A DNA stretch of 64,000 nucleotides from Clostridia bacterium (lineage in GTDB: Bacteria > Bacillota > Clostridia > Christensenellales > CAG-138). The notes beneath the pieces were generated by a model. It was given only the letters and a program-made list of their open reading frames with translations. It was not told the DNA's origin and searched no databases. The translations under genes were made by a program, and so were the position numbers. Below are positions 37,068-45,442 of the stretch, one piece after another. The stretch covers positions 84,570 through 148,569 of the forward strand of contig JAFXSG010000001.1 in NCBI GenBank assembly GCA_017525875.1, given 5' to 3'. Each line of letters begins with the position of its first letter. Within the stretch, counting starts at the first letter, position 1.

Positions 37068-37219
37068 GCTCGAATGATCGTTTTGACGGATCCCGCTCAT
37101 GCCATTTCACAACGCAAACGTGGCGGGATCGATTTATAACAATGACGCGTGAGCTTCCAAAGGACTCACGATTTACCGTCCACGGCTTCACGCTCGGACG
37201 GCGCAATGGACTTATCGGT

Positions 37220-38167
37220 TCATTTCGCTGCGGCCTTCCGGATCCTTTCTTTGATATCCTCGGGGATATCAACAGCCAAGGCGTCAACGTTCTTTTGCAA
37301 ATGATCAAAACTGCAGGTGCCTACTGCTGCGGAGGCAACGTATGGATTGTCTATAACATATTTCAGCGCGACCTGCGAGCCGTCATAGCCCTTCAGTCTG
37401 TTCATAAACGATAGTTTTCTCGCCTCAAAAAACAGTTCCCGCGAGGCTTTGCGTCCCAATGTCCTTGCCAAATACCAAAGATCCTTTTTCCCGCGGATCT
37501 TAAAGAGGTCGGAAAGGAACAGGCCCTCTGCCAGCGCCTGGCCGGCAACAACGCCTATCCCGTTATCATACAAAGCCTTGATCTGAGGCTCCCGGTTTTG
37601 CTTCACGACGTTGTAGTCCAGCATAACCACGTCCAAACACTTTGTTTTAATGATGTAATTTATGACATCATCATCAAATGTGTTTGCACCGCAGGCGCGT
37701 ATTTTCCCCGCTTGTTTGAGCTCGGCGAAGCATTCGAGAACGTCGTCCGTCAGGTCCTGAATACCGGATCCGTGCAAATACAATACGTCTATGTAATCGA
37801 TACCCATTCGTTTTAAACTGGTATCAACGTTTTCTTTGATGCTTTTGGGATTGATATCCTGCATCCATTTGCCGTCAACGAACTTTTTGCCGCCTTTGGT
37901 CGAGATCACGATCTCATCTCTGTCGATGTTATGCTTTTTCAGAGATAGACCGATCCTATCCTCTGCTTTTCCGTAATTGATCGCCGTATCAAAAAAACGG
38001 ATCCCCAGGTCATAAGCCTTCTTAAAGAGCTCGACCGCGGTATCATCGCTTATCAGATCTCTGGCGTAAGCGGAGGCACAGCCATAACACAGCGGCGTGA
38101 CCTGAATACCGGTATTCCCAAGGGGCCTGAGTTCCCAAGATCCGTTATTGTTCACTTCGTTATTCAT
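37220..38167 (-). CDS. Aldo/keto reductase family oxidoreductase
   Basis: A 315-residue TIM-barrel oxidoreductase starting at the ATG at 38167 behind TTGGAG. It has the family motifs FFDTAINYGKAEDRIGLSL (with the catalytic Asp and Tyr), the Lys in VISTKGGKKF, and YIDVLYLHGSG. It would reduce aldehydes or ketones with NADPH. The substrate is unknown. A TTGAGC-17-TGATAT promoter candidate lies upstream at 38196-38224. It reads against the polysaccharide operon and is probably not part of it. The ~300 bases upstream of it hold no other gene that I can support. Confidence 0.9.
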   Translation of the reverse strand: MNNEVNNNGSWELRPLGNTGIQVTPLCYGCASAYARDLISDDTAVELFKKAYDLGIRFFDTAINYGKAEDRIGLSLKKHNIDRDEIVISTKGGKKFVDGKWMQDINPKSIKENVDTSLKRMGIDYIDVLYLHGSGIQDLTDDVLECFAELKQAGKIRACGANTFDDDVINYIIKTKCLDVVMLDYNVVKQNREPQIKALYDNGIGVVAGQALAEGLFLSDLFKIRGKKDLWYLARTLGRKASRELFFEARKLSFMNRLKGYDGSQVALKYVIDNPYVASAAVGTCSFDHLQKNVDALAVDIPEDIKERIRKAAAK

Positions 38168-38466
38168 CCTGATGCTCCAATCCTTCCTGTGTACTATATC
38201 ATACCGACCGTTGTCAGCGCTCAAACAGTATCAGTCCCGGTTTCCCAAACAGCATAGCGCCGTCAAGCAAGACTGCGGAGTACAAATTTATTATAACATA
38301 AAGTATAAACTGCAAAGGTGCTTTTTGCAATACTTTATAAAAAATACCTGGCCCAACCTTGTGAAACAACGAAACCCCTTTTTTGTTCCGGCGGATAAAC
38401 GAGGTTTATTTGATGTGAAAGACCGCGCAAAAGACATTGACGATTGACGTGACAAACAGCAACCGA

Positions 38467-39000
38467 TCACGCTCCGGAATAACGATACTCTAGGCTGAAA
38501 TCATGCTCGTCTGCTTCACCGTGCAGGTAGTCATACCCTTCTTCTGATACGATCCGAAAACCGCATTTCTCATGCGTCCTCAAAGAAGCGATATTCTTTT
38601 TGCTTACGCAGCTGCAAAGCCGAAACGAGCCGTTTTTCTTCATGGAAGCTGCCGCACTTGAAAGAAGTTGGGCTCCATATCCTTTCCTTCTGTAATCCGG
38701 ACGCGTTTCAAGTGCTTCCATGTAGTATAGACCGTCCTGGATCTTACACGTTCTTAATGCGCTGACCCAAACGCCATCTATCTCAAGGACCCAGTAGGTT
38801 GCATCGTTTTTATTGAAAAAGTCGTTCTTCAAAAATTCCAAGAAGCCCGCTTCGACCTTCCGAACAGCAGCTTCTTTGTCCGAATCGTCCGGATAAAAAT
38901 AATCTGTGTTTTCAAAATTGCTTTCGGAATACACGTCCATCAGCTTTCTTGTATCCACCTTCTGATACTCCGATATTATTTTCAGCATATACGTCTCCAT
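38467..39000 (-). CDS. GNAT family N-acetyltransferase
   Basis: A 177-residue acetyltransferase with the acetyl-CoA loop RPDYRRKGYGAQLLSSAAAS (R-x-x-G-x-G/A form) and a preceding YYMEALETR strand, both typical of the GNAT fold. The C-terminal SLRTHEKCGFRIVSEEGYDYLH is the usual motif B region. It would acetylate a small molecule or protein amine; the acceptor is unknown. A sigma-A promoter lies directly upstream in a repeated sequence. Confidence 0.85.
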   Translation of the reverse strand: METYMLKIISEYQKVDTRKLMDVYSESNFENTDYFYPDDSDKEAAVRKVEAGFLEFLKNDFFNKNDATYWVLEIDGVWVSALRTCKIQDGLYYMEALETRPDYRRKGYGAQLLSSAAASMKKNGSFRLCSCVSKKNIASLRTHEKCGFRIVSEEGYDYLHGEADEHDFSLEYRYSGA

Positions 39001-39014
39001 AAATGTTTATTAAG

Positions 39015-39058
39015 ATGATTATACCATCGCTGCCCAAGTCATTCAACAAGAAAACCTC
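39015..39058 (-). repeat. Promoter-bearing direct repeat, copy A
   Basis: A 44-base sequence that matches 39288-39331 at 34 positions. On the minus strand it contains TTGAAT (39041-39046), 17 bases, and TATAAT (39018-39023), a sigma-A promoter for the GNAT gene. It also supplies the stop codon that ends the truncated NUDIX frame. Confidence 0.75.
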
Positions 39059-39255
39059 AGCGGCATGATATGTACCGCTTTGATAGATGTCTCTTCGTAG
39101 ATTTCTCTTGCTGCGGCTGCTATCGGCTTTTCGTCATCTTCGCCACCGCCGGCCACAAACTGATATTGATCAATGTCTGAACGATGTAAAACACAGTATT
39201 GAAGATTCGGCTTCAGTCTATATGGAATTGCCAGTATCTGAAACGGTGCCCGCAT
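39043..39255 (-). pseudogene. Truncated NUDIX hydrolase
   Basis: A 70-residue remnant from the ATG at 39255, which has GAGGAG 7 bases upstream. It keeps the first half of a NUDIX hydrolase: MRAPFQILAIPYR, then the NUDIX box (G-x5-E-x7-REIYEETSI) intact. The usual second half (about 70-80 residues) is missing: four residues (RFSC) and a stop codon come from the repeat sequence that follows. Full-length relatives cleave nucleoside diphosphate derivatives; this fragment is probably inactive. Its promoter is in repeat copy B. Confidence 0.75.
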
Positions 39256-39287
39256 AATAATGCTCCTCATAATCCCGATTTGTTGAA

Positions 39288-39331
39288 ATGATTATACCAC
39301 AGCTGCTCCGATTATACAACAAATAAACCTC
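39288..39331 (-). repeat. Promoter-bearing direct repeat, copy B
   Basis: The second copy of the 44-base repeat. On the minus strand TTGTAT (39314-39319), 17 bases and TATAAT (39291-39296) form a promoter for the NUDIX remnant. Its left end overlaps the arm of the recombinase terminator. Confidence 0.75.
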
Positions 39332-39358
39332 TCTTGCCTTGGCAGACAAAAGAGGTTT
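39325..39358 (-). terminator. Terminator of the serine recombinase gene
   Basis: On the minus strand a 12-bp stem with one mismatch (AAACCTCTTTTG / CAAGAGAGGTTT) surrounds a 10-base loop, 3 bases after the recombinase stop codon, and is followed by ATTTGTTG. Confidence 0.75.
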
Positions 39359-39361
39359 CTT

Positions 39362-40867
39362 CTATGGTGGAACAGTATCATTCAACGCTGAACATGTGCC
39401 GCAGTCAGCCTCTTCACTGTTTTCAAAAGCTTTTTCGATGTCGTCAAGGGGGATATCCTTTTCCCTCTGCGGTGAAGTACTCGCATTGACGATCAGCGTG
39501 AAATGATCGTCGTACAGGTAAACCGCATGAACGAAAATGTTGATTATCGCCCTGCGCTTCTCAATGTCCAGCAGCGGCATGGTGCGGATGTAATCAAGGT
39601 ATGCCATGACCTGCGGCTCCGAAAGATACACCTTGCGATTGAGCTCAGCCGCGAGCTGTTTTTCGAGCTCCGCTTTTTCCGCTCTGCGCTGTTCAAGGCG
39701 CTCGGTAAGCATATCGACCGATTGACCGGTTTCGATCATCCTCCAAAGGTTGTCGATCGCGGTTTCTGCTTCGCGTATCGCCTTACGCAGGGATTTTACC
39801 GTAAGGCTGTCGGGATCCCTACCGCATTCCTCGGCGACTCGCTTTGCAATGAACGCGATGTTTTCATCCGTCAGCAGGCTGAGGCATGCGTCGATAACTC
39901 GGTCCTCGATCTTCTGTTTGCCGATAAGCTTCTTATCGCATTTCCCGCGGCGGGCTTTCTTGCAAACATAATACGGGTAGTATGCACCGGAACGGCTCGT
40001 ACCGCCGTAACCCGTCATCATTTCCCTGCAGTGACCACAGAATAGTTTTGTCGTGAGCAGATACTCACCTTCGCCCCGCTTGCGTGCGGGAACATGCAGA
40101 TTTTTGTCAAGCATAACCTGTACCCTTTCAAAAAGATCGTCGTTCAGAATCCGGGGCATACCGCCCGGCGTTTCCTTACCGTCATAGATGTAGATGCCGA
40201 GATAACGACGGTTTCGGAGCATCTTGCTGAGGCTGTTATAAGTAAAATCCTTCCCGAGGGAGGTCTTGACCTTGCGCCTCTGCAGGTCCTTTATTATCTC
40301 GGCCTTTGTCTGGCCTTGAGCGTATCGCTCGAATATCTCACGGACGATCGCAGCTTCCTCCTCATCGACGCGAAAGGTCTTATCGGGATTGACCTTGAAG
40401 CCCAACCCGGGGTTGGATCCGTTCGAGATGCATTTCTGCGCGTTAATGCCCATACCCCTTCGGATCTTCAATGAGAGCTCGGCGGAGTAGTACTCCGCCA
40501 TGCTCTCCAACACGCCTTCAACGAGTATTCCGGAGGGATCGTCGGCAATGTTCTCCTTCGCGGATATCACGCGAACGCCGTTTTTCTTCAGCTTTGCCTT
40601 GTTGATGGCACTGTCATAACGGTTCCTAGCAAAACGGTCGAGCTGATAGACGAGTATCGCCTCAAACGTATGCCTCTCCGAATCGGCGATCATACGCTGA
40701 AACTCTGCACGGTTGTCGGTGGTACCCGAAACTGCGCGGTCGATGTACTCGCCGATGACGGTATAGCCGTTGGCCTCTGCATACTCATAGCAGACCTTAA
40801 GCTGACCTTCGATCGACTGCTCCGTCTGGCTGTAGCTCGAAAAGCGGGCGTAGATGACTATGTTCAT
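39362..40867 (-). CDS. Large serine recombinase (site-specific integrase)
   Basis: A 501-residue large serine recombinase. The catalytic N-terminal domain starts with IVIYARFSSYSQTEQSIEGQ, with the nucleophilic serine in RFSS, and has VYQLDRFARNRYDSA near residue 95. The recombinase domain follows (GLGFKVNPDKTFRVDEEEA), then a zinc ribbon (CGHC ... C-x7-C) and a coiled-coil from about residue 370. Such enzymes integrate and excise conjugative or mobilizable elements at short attachment sites without host factors. It is at the left border of the mobile-element gene block. Attachment sites could not be identified with confidence. Confidence 0.93.
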   Translation of the reverse strand: MNIVIYARFSSYSQTEQSIEGQLKVCYEYAEANGYTVIGEYIDRAVSGTTDNRAEFQRMIADSERHTFEAILVYQLDRFARNRYDSAINKAKLKKNGVRVISAKENIADDPSGILVEGVLESMAEYYSAELSLKIRRGMGINAQKCISNGSNPGLGFKVNPDKTFRVDEEEAAIVREIFERYAQGQTKAEIIKDLQRRKVKTSLGKDFTYNSLSKMLRNRRYLGIYIYDGKETPGGMPRILNDDLFERVQVMLDKNLHVPARKRGEGEYLLTTKLFCGHCREMMTGYGGTSRSGAYYPYYVCKKARRGKCDKKLIGKQKIEDRVIDACLSLLTDENIAFIAKRVAEECGRDPDSLTVKSLRKAIREAETAIDNLWRMIETGQSVDMLTERLEQRRAEKAELEKQLAAELNRKVYLSEPQVMAYLDYIRTMPLLDIEKRRAIINIFVHAVYLYDDHFTLIVNASTSPQREKDIPLDDIEKAFENSEEADCGTCSALNDTVPP

Positions 40868-40939
40868 ACGCGGCTCCTTTCTCTCGCTTTGCCGTTATGA
40901 TAGCAGACGCCCGCAGCATAGTCGAATGTGCGGGCAGAA

Positions 40940-41098
40940 CTATTTTTGATATTCGGGATGTTCACGCAGCCATTCCTCATACCACAGCCTCCCTTCGTCG
41001 CTTTGAAAGAAAGCTTTGATATCCGGCGCTATGGCCTTGGCGAATTCTTCAAGCAGATTTTCTTCATACTCTATCTTTGTTTCTTCGTTTTCGGGCAT
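40940..41098 (-). CDS. Small acidic protein, 52 residues
   Basis: A short gene that starts at the ATG at 41098, just past the ParB stop, behind GAGAGATAG. The product begins MPENEETKIEYEENLLEEFA and ends WYEEWLREHPEYQK; it is acidic and mostly helical, with no motif I recognise. Its tight spacing after ParB and codon use like its neighbours support it as real. A role with ParB is possible but unsupported. Confidence 0.6.
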   Translation of the reverse strand: MPENEETKIEYEENLLEEFAKAIAPDIKAFFQSDEGRLWYEEWLREHPEYQK

Positions 41099-41100
41099 AT

Positions 41101-41963
41101 CTATCTCTCTTCATCTCTGATCCTCTGTAAGTGCTTTTTGTAAAACGCGCAAGCCTTGATTATGAATTCCTGTACCCGCTGAGGCTCGGCGTCGGGCAGG
41201 TATTTGCCTATGCTGCTCATGGGGATACTGACCTTCTCGCGCTGATTGGGCTTTTCTTCCGCCATGATCGCGGCGATCGTCTCCTCGTTGAGCTTCCCTT
41301 CGCCGCTGAGCTTCTTCAACCGGCAGGCCTGGGAAAGCGAAGGCGTCGCCAGCGTAACGCCGATCTCAGTGAAGAGCATTTCCTGTTCCTCCTGTGAAAG
41401 GAAGGAAAGCTCCACCGCGGGAGTGAACGCGATGCGCTCCTCGTCTACCATGCGGAGAAGCGGCGGGATGAGGTGCGTCAGGCGGATGTAGCGCTGGATC
41501 TGCGTATTGCTCTCGTTGACACTTTCAGCAACGATTGCCCGCGACAACTTCTGTCCAACTTGGACAGAAGTTAAATCGGTGCGTTCGCCTTGGTTTTTCA
41601 GCGCCTCAAGCTTCAACTTGTACGCAAATGCTTTTTCGCTCGGGAGCAGACGTTCCCTGTGAAGATTGCTGTCCACGAGCATGATAACCGCTTCATCGCG
41701 GGTGACCGCTTTGATAACTGCCGGGAGCTCTGTCAGCCCCGCAAGCTTCGCCGCATGCAGACGGCGATGACCGGAGATCAGTTCATATTCACCCGGGCGG
41801 CCTTCAATGGGTCTTACGATGAGCGGGGACATAATCCCATGCTCACCGATGCTTTCTACAAGAGCGCTCATCTCATTGTTATCGAGCACCTTGTAAGGGT
41901 GTCCCTTAAGGGACGGATATTGTTTGCCGGTATCATGACCGGCGTACTAATTGTGTATTGCAT
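41101..41963 (-). CDS. ParB/Spo0J-family partition protein with an apparent frameshift
   Basis: The gene should start at the ATG at 41963, behind AAAGGAAAC: the first frame reads MQYTISTPVMIPANNIRPL, the normal ParB N-terminus. The family sequence continues in the -1 frame as KGHPYKVLDNNEMSALVESI, so the two parts are joined only if one base is added near 41905-41911 (CCCTTAAGGG for CCCTTAAAGGG). The rest, to 41101, is intact: SGHRRLHAAKLAG, the CTP-binding box, then a helix-turn-helix region (EKAFAYKLKLEAL). It belongs to the plasmid-type ParB-like proteins that go with relaxases in Clostridia. The frameshift may be real or a sequencing error. Without it, translation could start at a GTG at 41889. 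Confidence 0.8.
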
Positions 41964-41997
41964 ATTTGTTTCCTTTCAGTTTTTTTGATGAATAATA

Positions 41998-42019
41998 GGA
42001 GCGCCCTTTCGGACGCTCC
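41998..42019 (-). terminator. Terminator after the relaxase gene
   Basis: On the minus strand GGAGCGTCC and GGGCGCTCC form a 9-bp stem (one G-T pair) with a GAAA tetraloop, followed by TATTATT. It lies between the relaxase stop and the ParB start. Confidence 0.65.
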
Positions 42020-42032
42020 CGGTGAAATTGTG

Positions 42033-43319
42033 TTATCGTTCTTCTTCATAATACATCGGCTTACCGTCGATCATAGGTTCATCCTCGAACGCCGCCCGCA
42101 TCTTCGGGATATCGGCCTTGATATCCTCGCAGATACGCAGCTCCCGGCGGACGAAGCGCAGCTGCTCTGTCAGCGCGGCGATCTCGGGGATCGGTCCGCC
42201 CGTGCGCCGCTGTTCCTTACGGAGCGCATCGCGCCTTGCTTTCAGCTCGCTGTATTCTTTACTGCGCATTGCGGCGTGCGCGTCAAGCTGATCCTCATTG
42301 TCGATGCCGTATTTATCGAGCAGATCATGCTGTCTGATGTACCGTTTGAGCTTCCGTACCTCTTCGCGGTTCACCCGGTACACGACCTTTTTGCCCTTGC
42401 CGAGCCATCCCAGCACGTACATCCACGAAAGCACCAGCGCCCTGAAGCCGTGCTGCTTCTGATATGGCACGAAAGGCTTTTCAGCCTTCGGAACAAGTAT
42501 CTCCGTCTGCCGCTCAAAGCTGTCCCAAAGCATTTCCTCGATATCGTCTTCGGTCATGCTCTGACCATCCTTTTTCAGACGCAGAGGACGTTTTCCTCCG
42601 GGAGGCAGGAAAGAAGGATACTTGCATCGATGATCGACCGTATAGCCGATCTCCTGCATGAGGCGGTAAAAGTGCTGTACATCGATCGCCCTGTCAATAC
42701 ACTCCCTCATATCGAGCTCGAGCATATCCTTCATGGTGAGCTGACCGTCCTTGTGAGCCCGCCACTCCGCAAAGCTCAAGCCATGACTTCGGGGGTTCTC
42801 GATAACGTAAAGCCCGTGTTCGCGGCAGAGCTCATCCGATACTTCCCTTAATCGCTGATGATCCTTTTTATGGTTCTCGTACTTTCTTCCCGTTCGGAAG
42901 GAAACGGAATTGACCACAAAATGATTATGTACGTTCTTGGTATTGAGATGGGTGGTAACGAGCACTTCGTATTCATCACCCCACATGCGCCGTGCCGTTT
43001 CCATACCCAGTGCGTGAGCTTCCTCGGGAGAGACCTCTTTACCATAGAAGCTTTGAAACCCGTGATAACAGGTATTCCCTCCGAGCTTTCCGTATCGTTT
43101 CTTCGTCGCCGTCATCCATTCATACGTCTGCTGCCATGGGCAGTTGAGAGCGGATACGTACATGAGCTTATCCGTCTTGCCGGGATCGGAAGTATAGCGC
43201 AAGACCTTTTTGAGGTCATCGGTCATATCCTCGGGAGCTATGGTCTTCTCGGGATTGACGGCGTAATCGATGACCCTTGAGATACTGTCCTTTATCGGCC
43301 AGAAGCCGGTTATTGCCAT
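42033..43319 (-). CDS. Relaxase/mobilization nuclease (MobP-like)
   Basis: About 428 residues from the ATG at 43319, behind GAGGGGATG. The relaxase domain has the metal-binding histidines in THLNTKNVHNHFVVNSVSF and the N-terminal YAVNPEKT segment typical of relaxase_Mobilization (MOBP) proteins of Clostridial elements; the probable catalytic tyrosine is in the N-terminal third. A later coiled region (from ~residue 290) is typical for these proteins. It nicks the oriT and leads the strand into a recipient. It follows the MobC gene and a hairpin-rich candidate oriT. No type IV secretion genes are seen here. Confidence 0.9.
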   Translation of the reverse strand: MAITGFWPIKDSISRVIDYAVNPEKTIAPEDMTDDLKKVLRYTSDPGKTDKLMYVSALNCPWQQTYEWMTATKKRYGKLGGNTCYHGFQSFYGKEVSPEEAHALGMETARRMWGDEYEVLVTTHLNTKNVHNHFVVNSVSFRTGRKYENHKKDHQRLREVSDELCREHGLYVIENPRSHGLSFAEWRAHKDGQLTMKDMLELDMRECIDRAIDVQHFYRLMQEIGYTVDHRCKYPSFLPPGGKRPLRLKKDGQSMTEDDIEEMLWDSFERQTEILVPKAEKPFVPYQKQHGFRALVLSWMYVLGWLGKGKKVVYRVNREEVRKLKRYIRQHDLLDKYGIDNEDQLDAHAAMRSKEYSELKARRDALRKEQRRTGGPIPEIAALTEQLRFVRRELRICEDIKADIPKMRAAFEDEPMIDGKPMYYEEER

Positions 43320-43320
43320 A

Positions 43321-43599
43321 TCACATCCCCTCGCTTTCAAAGAAGGCGCGGCGGATATCCGTCAGCAGATCCAATACCGCTTTTTCCGCCTCAGGTGATA
43401 ACCCTCCGTTTGTCAGCTCGGAGAGCCTTCCCGTGATATCGAAAATAGCATCGGTCGGAGCCCATCGCGGCTCGTATCCCAATGCTCTCTTTCTCACGTA
43501 TTCGCTTATCGTCAGCCCGCACTTTGCGGCTTTCCGGCATATGGCGGTCTTCTCTGACTTTGTTACCCTCAGCTCCAGACGTTCCTTTTTCTCTTTCAT
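43321..43599 (-). CDS. mobC: MobC-like mobilization accessory protein
   Basis: A 92-residue protein. The N-terminal LELRVTKSEKTAICRKAAKC with GLTISEYVRKRAL is the ribbon-helix-helix DNA-binding fold of MobC/relaxosome proteins, which bind oriT and help the relaxase. The gene ends 1 base before the relaxase start, and a candidate oriT is just upstream. Confidence 0.85.
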   Translation of the reverse strand: MKEKKERLELRVTKSEKTAICRKAAKCGLTISEYVRKRALGYEPRWAPTDAIFDITGRLSELTNGGLSPEAEKAVLDLLTDIRRAFFESEGM

Positions 43600-43623
43600 G
43601 GCGCCACCGCCTTTGCCGGGGTA

Positions 43624-43691
43624 TTAGGGGCATCCCCTAAAAAGACCGCCGTTCCCCGAATCGGCGGAGCGGAACTTGCCGTACAAGTTCC
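43624..43691. other. Candidate oriT of the MobP relaxase
   Basis: Three perfect inverted repeats lie side by side upstream of mobC: TTAGGGG-CAT-CCCCTAA (43624-43640), CCGCCG-10-CGGCGG (43646-43667) and GGAACTTG-CCGTA-CAAGTTCC (43671-43691). The position next to relaxosome genes and the hairpin array are typical of oriT; the nick site is not identified. No gene lies between 43600 and 43839. Confidence 0.55.
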
Positions 43692-43781
43692 CTGCTGGCT
43701 ATCGTTTTTTACATGGATACCCGGTATGCCGACCGGCGGGGATAGGTGCTTCCGCCGGGCGTGGTTATTCGTGCTTCCATG

Positions 43782-43821
43782 TGGCGCCATCGGTCTATCG
43801 GACGCAGGCCTGATGGCGCCA
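43782..43821. repeat. 10-bp perfect inverted repeat
   Basis: TGGCGCCATC and GATGGCGCCA are separated by 20 bases, between the candidate oriT and the end of the ParR gene. No T-run follows, so it may be a protein-binding or centromere site rather than a terminator. Confidence 0.5.
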
Positions 43822-43839
43822 AATATGGGCGGTTTGGCG

Positions 43840-44178
43840 TCACGTGAACATATCGAGCGTTTCAAGTACATTTCGATCATTCTCCTGTCTCTCCTCATCG
43901 GTCATTTCCGCGGTAGGCGTGAATGTGGGTGCGGCCTCACGCGGGGCGAGATCGAGCTCCCGTATTTCCTCGCGGAACAATGCCCTAACGTCTTCAAGAC
44001 TGAAATCGAATCTTCCCGGATACGAAAGGCGATCGAGATATTCCCCGATCGCCTTTATCGCAAACGCGCTCATCGATCCGTGCTCTTGTCGGTCGATCTC
44101 ATGCAGTGCTTCGTACACCTTCCGCTGATTAGGATCCGAAAGGTCGAACCTTACGCTGATCCTGTGAGAGTCCTTCAT
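43840..44178 (-). CDS. ParR-like centromere-binding protein
   Basis: A 112-residue protein starting at the ATG at 44178, which overlaps the ParM stop (ATGA). The N-terminal ISVRFDLSDPNQRKVYEALH with AFAIKAIGEYLDRL fits a ribbon-helix-helix DNA-binding fold as in ParR, the adaptor between centromere DNA and ParM filaments; the C-terminal acidic tail would contact the filament. The identification rests on size, fold pattern and the coupling with the actin-like gene. Confidence 0.75.
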   Translation of the reverse strand: MKDSHRISVRFDLSDPNQRKVYEALHEIDRQEHGSMSAFAIKAIGEYLDRLSYPGRFDFSLEDVRALFREEIRELDLAPREAAPTFTPTAEMTDEERQENDRNVLETLDMFT

Positions 44179-45098
44179 ACGCCCTGCTCCGCTTTCAGCT
44201 GCAGCCCAGCGAGGTATTCGTAACCCTTTGCCGCAGCGCGGATATCGTCTATGAACCGCACGCGGCTGCCCTTCGTGCGATAGAAGTTTTTCACAAGACA
44301 CCCGCCGCCTCCCGTGACTATGAGGTCCATCGTGCTCTCGTCGTACCCATACTCGCGCAGCCTGCGGAATATGCCGCCGACGTATTCCTCCGCGACCGAG
44401 CGGATGAGCATCAGATCGTCCTTTGGCATATCCGCCGTTCCGTTTATCAGCACACTGTCGATTATCGAGTCGTCGATCTCAGCACCGCGCGCACTCATCA
44501 GGGCCTCATGCACGGCAAGCGTGCATTGGTGGGTGCCGAACTTCTCCGTGAACATTCGCCCGAGCTGCGGTCTGCCGTCGATGATGCACAGAGTGTTCAT
44601 TGTCCCGTTGCCGATGTCGACTACGACGTTCATGTCCTTCATCGACGGCGCGTACTCCGCGACGGCGGCATACCCCTGCGGGTAGATCCTCGCCCCGAGT
44701 ATGCGGATGTGATAATCGACCTTGCGGAAGGTGAAGCTTACCTCCGCGTTCCGCGTGAGGTATGCGGCGAATTCCGCCTTCTGTCCCGTGGTCCATGTGA
44801 GCGGGAGCCCGGCGGCGATGATAACGTCCGCTTCGGTCAGCCCTTCGTCCGCAAGCTCCATCGCGATCCCCGCCAGCGTGAGCAGGTAATAATCCTCGTC
44901 GCTCTGCTTTTTCGGCACGAATTCCTTGTGCCCCTCGCCGATGACGTAGTACCTCCCGCCGTACACGAGCATGTCGCCCGTGAACAGCGGCTCGTGATCG
45001 TACCCCGCGATACCCGCCTTGAAGATGTGGTTCGCGGTCTTGATGTTCCCGTAACCGTGGTCGACGCCGATGATGACGGCGTCATTGATTCTTTTCAT
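44175..45098 (-). CDS. parM: ParM/StbA family actin-like partition ATPase
   Basis: A 307-residue actin-fold protein. Phosphate-1 motif GVDHGYGNIKTA is at the start; phosphate-2 DIGNGTMNTLCIIDG is at mid-length; the adenosine motif LIVTGGGGCLVKN is near residue 265. Such proteins polymerise to push plasmid or element copies apart. The start lies behind AAGGAG. ParM plus ParR on an integrating element suggests that it passes through a circular replicating form. Confidence 0.9.
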   Translation of the reverse strand: MKRINDAVIIGVDHGYGNIKTANHIFKAGIAGYDHEPLFTGDMLVYGGRYYVIGEGHKEFVPKKQSDEDYYLLTLAGIAMELADEGLTEADVIIAAGLPLTWTTGQKAEFAAYLTRNAEVSFTFRKVDYHIRILGARIYPQGYAAVAEYAPSMKDMNVVVDIGNGTMNTLCIIDGRPQLGRMFTEKFGTHQCTLAVHEALMSARGAEIDDSIIDSVLINGTADMPKDDLMLIRSVAEEYVGGIFRRLREYGYDESTMDLIVTGGGGCLVKNFYRTKGSRVRFIDDIRAAAKGYEYLAGLQLKAEQGV

Positions 45099-45209
45099 TT
45101 TCTGCTACTTTCTCCTTATAGTTTATTTCCCCATTACGCCTGGGATGGGCGGTCCTTTGAGTTCTCTTCCCGCATTACTGCGGTGCGAAACGTTTTTCGG
45201 ATCACACTG

Positions 45210-45368
45210 TCACTTCCCTTCCGCGTTTGCCGCGATCGGTTCGACCGGCTCATTCAGGATACGGTCCATGTCCCATTTATCAGCCAGATAATTGATGACG
45301 TCATGCACGTACTTCGCGCGCAGGCATTCCGATCGCATGATCTCTTTTGTCAGCTTCGGCTTCTTCAT
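45210..45368 (-). CDS. Small protein, 52 residues
   Basis: A short gene behind AAAGGAGCAAAA with an ATG at 45368. The product begins MKKPKLTKEIMRSECLRAKY and ends EPIAANAEGK; it appears helical with no recognised motif. It precedes ParM in the same direction and is divergent from the polymerase-like gene. The good ribosome site and conserved-looking composition support it. Confidence 0.55.
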   Translation of the reverse strand: MKKPKLTKEIMRSECLRAKYVHDVINYLADKWDMDRILNEPVEPIAANAEGK

Positions 45369-45398
45369 TTTTGCTCCTTTCCGCCTCTACGGAGGCAT

Positions 45399-45435
45399 GT
45401 TATTTGATAAAAACTGGGGGTAGTTATTAAATAAC
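45399..45435. promoter_or_regulatory. Inverted repeat, candidate operator between divergent genes
   Basis: GTTATTTGATAA (45399-45410) and TTATTAAATAAC (45424-45435) are complementary at 11 of 12 positions, 13 bases apart. It sits just upstream of the -35 of the polymerase-like gene and of the divergent small gene and could bind a regulator of both. Confidence 0.5.
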
Positions 45436-45442
45436 AAAACAG

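Noticed and set aside
37089-37130. 8-bp inverted repeat GATCCCGC/GCGGGATC as a terminator of the aldo/keto reductase gene
   Set aside because: The arms are 26 bases apart and there is no T-run in the minus-strand direction.
37220-39360. tRNA attachment site for the integrase
   Set aside because: No tRNA-like cloverleaf or tRNA 3-prime end was seen beside the recombinase; large serine recombinases do not need one.
41890-41963. Programmed -1 frameshifting in ParB
   Set aside because: CGT-CCC-TTA-AGG is not a usual slippery heptamer and no pseudoknot is apparent, so a missing base is simpler.
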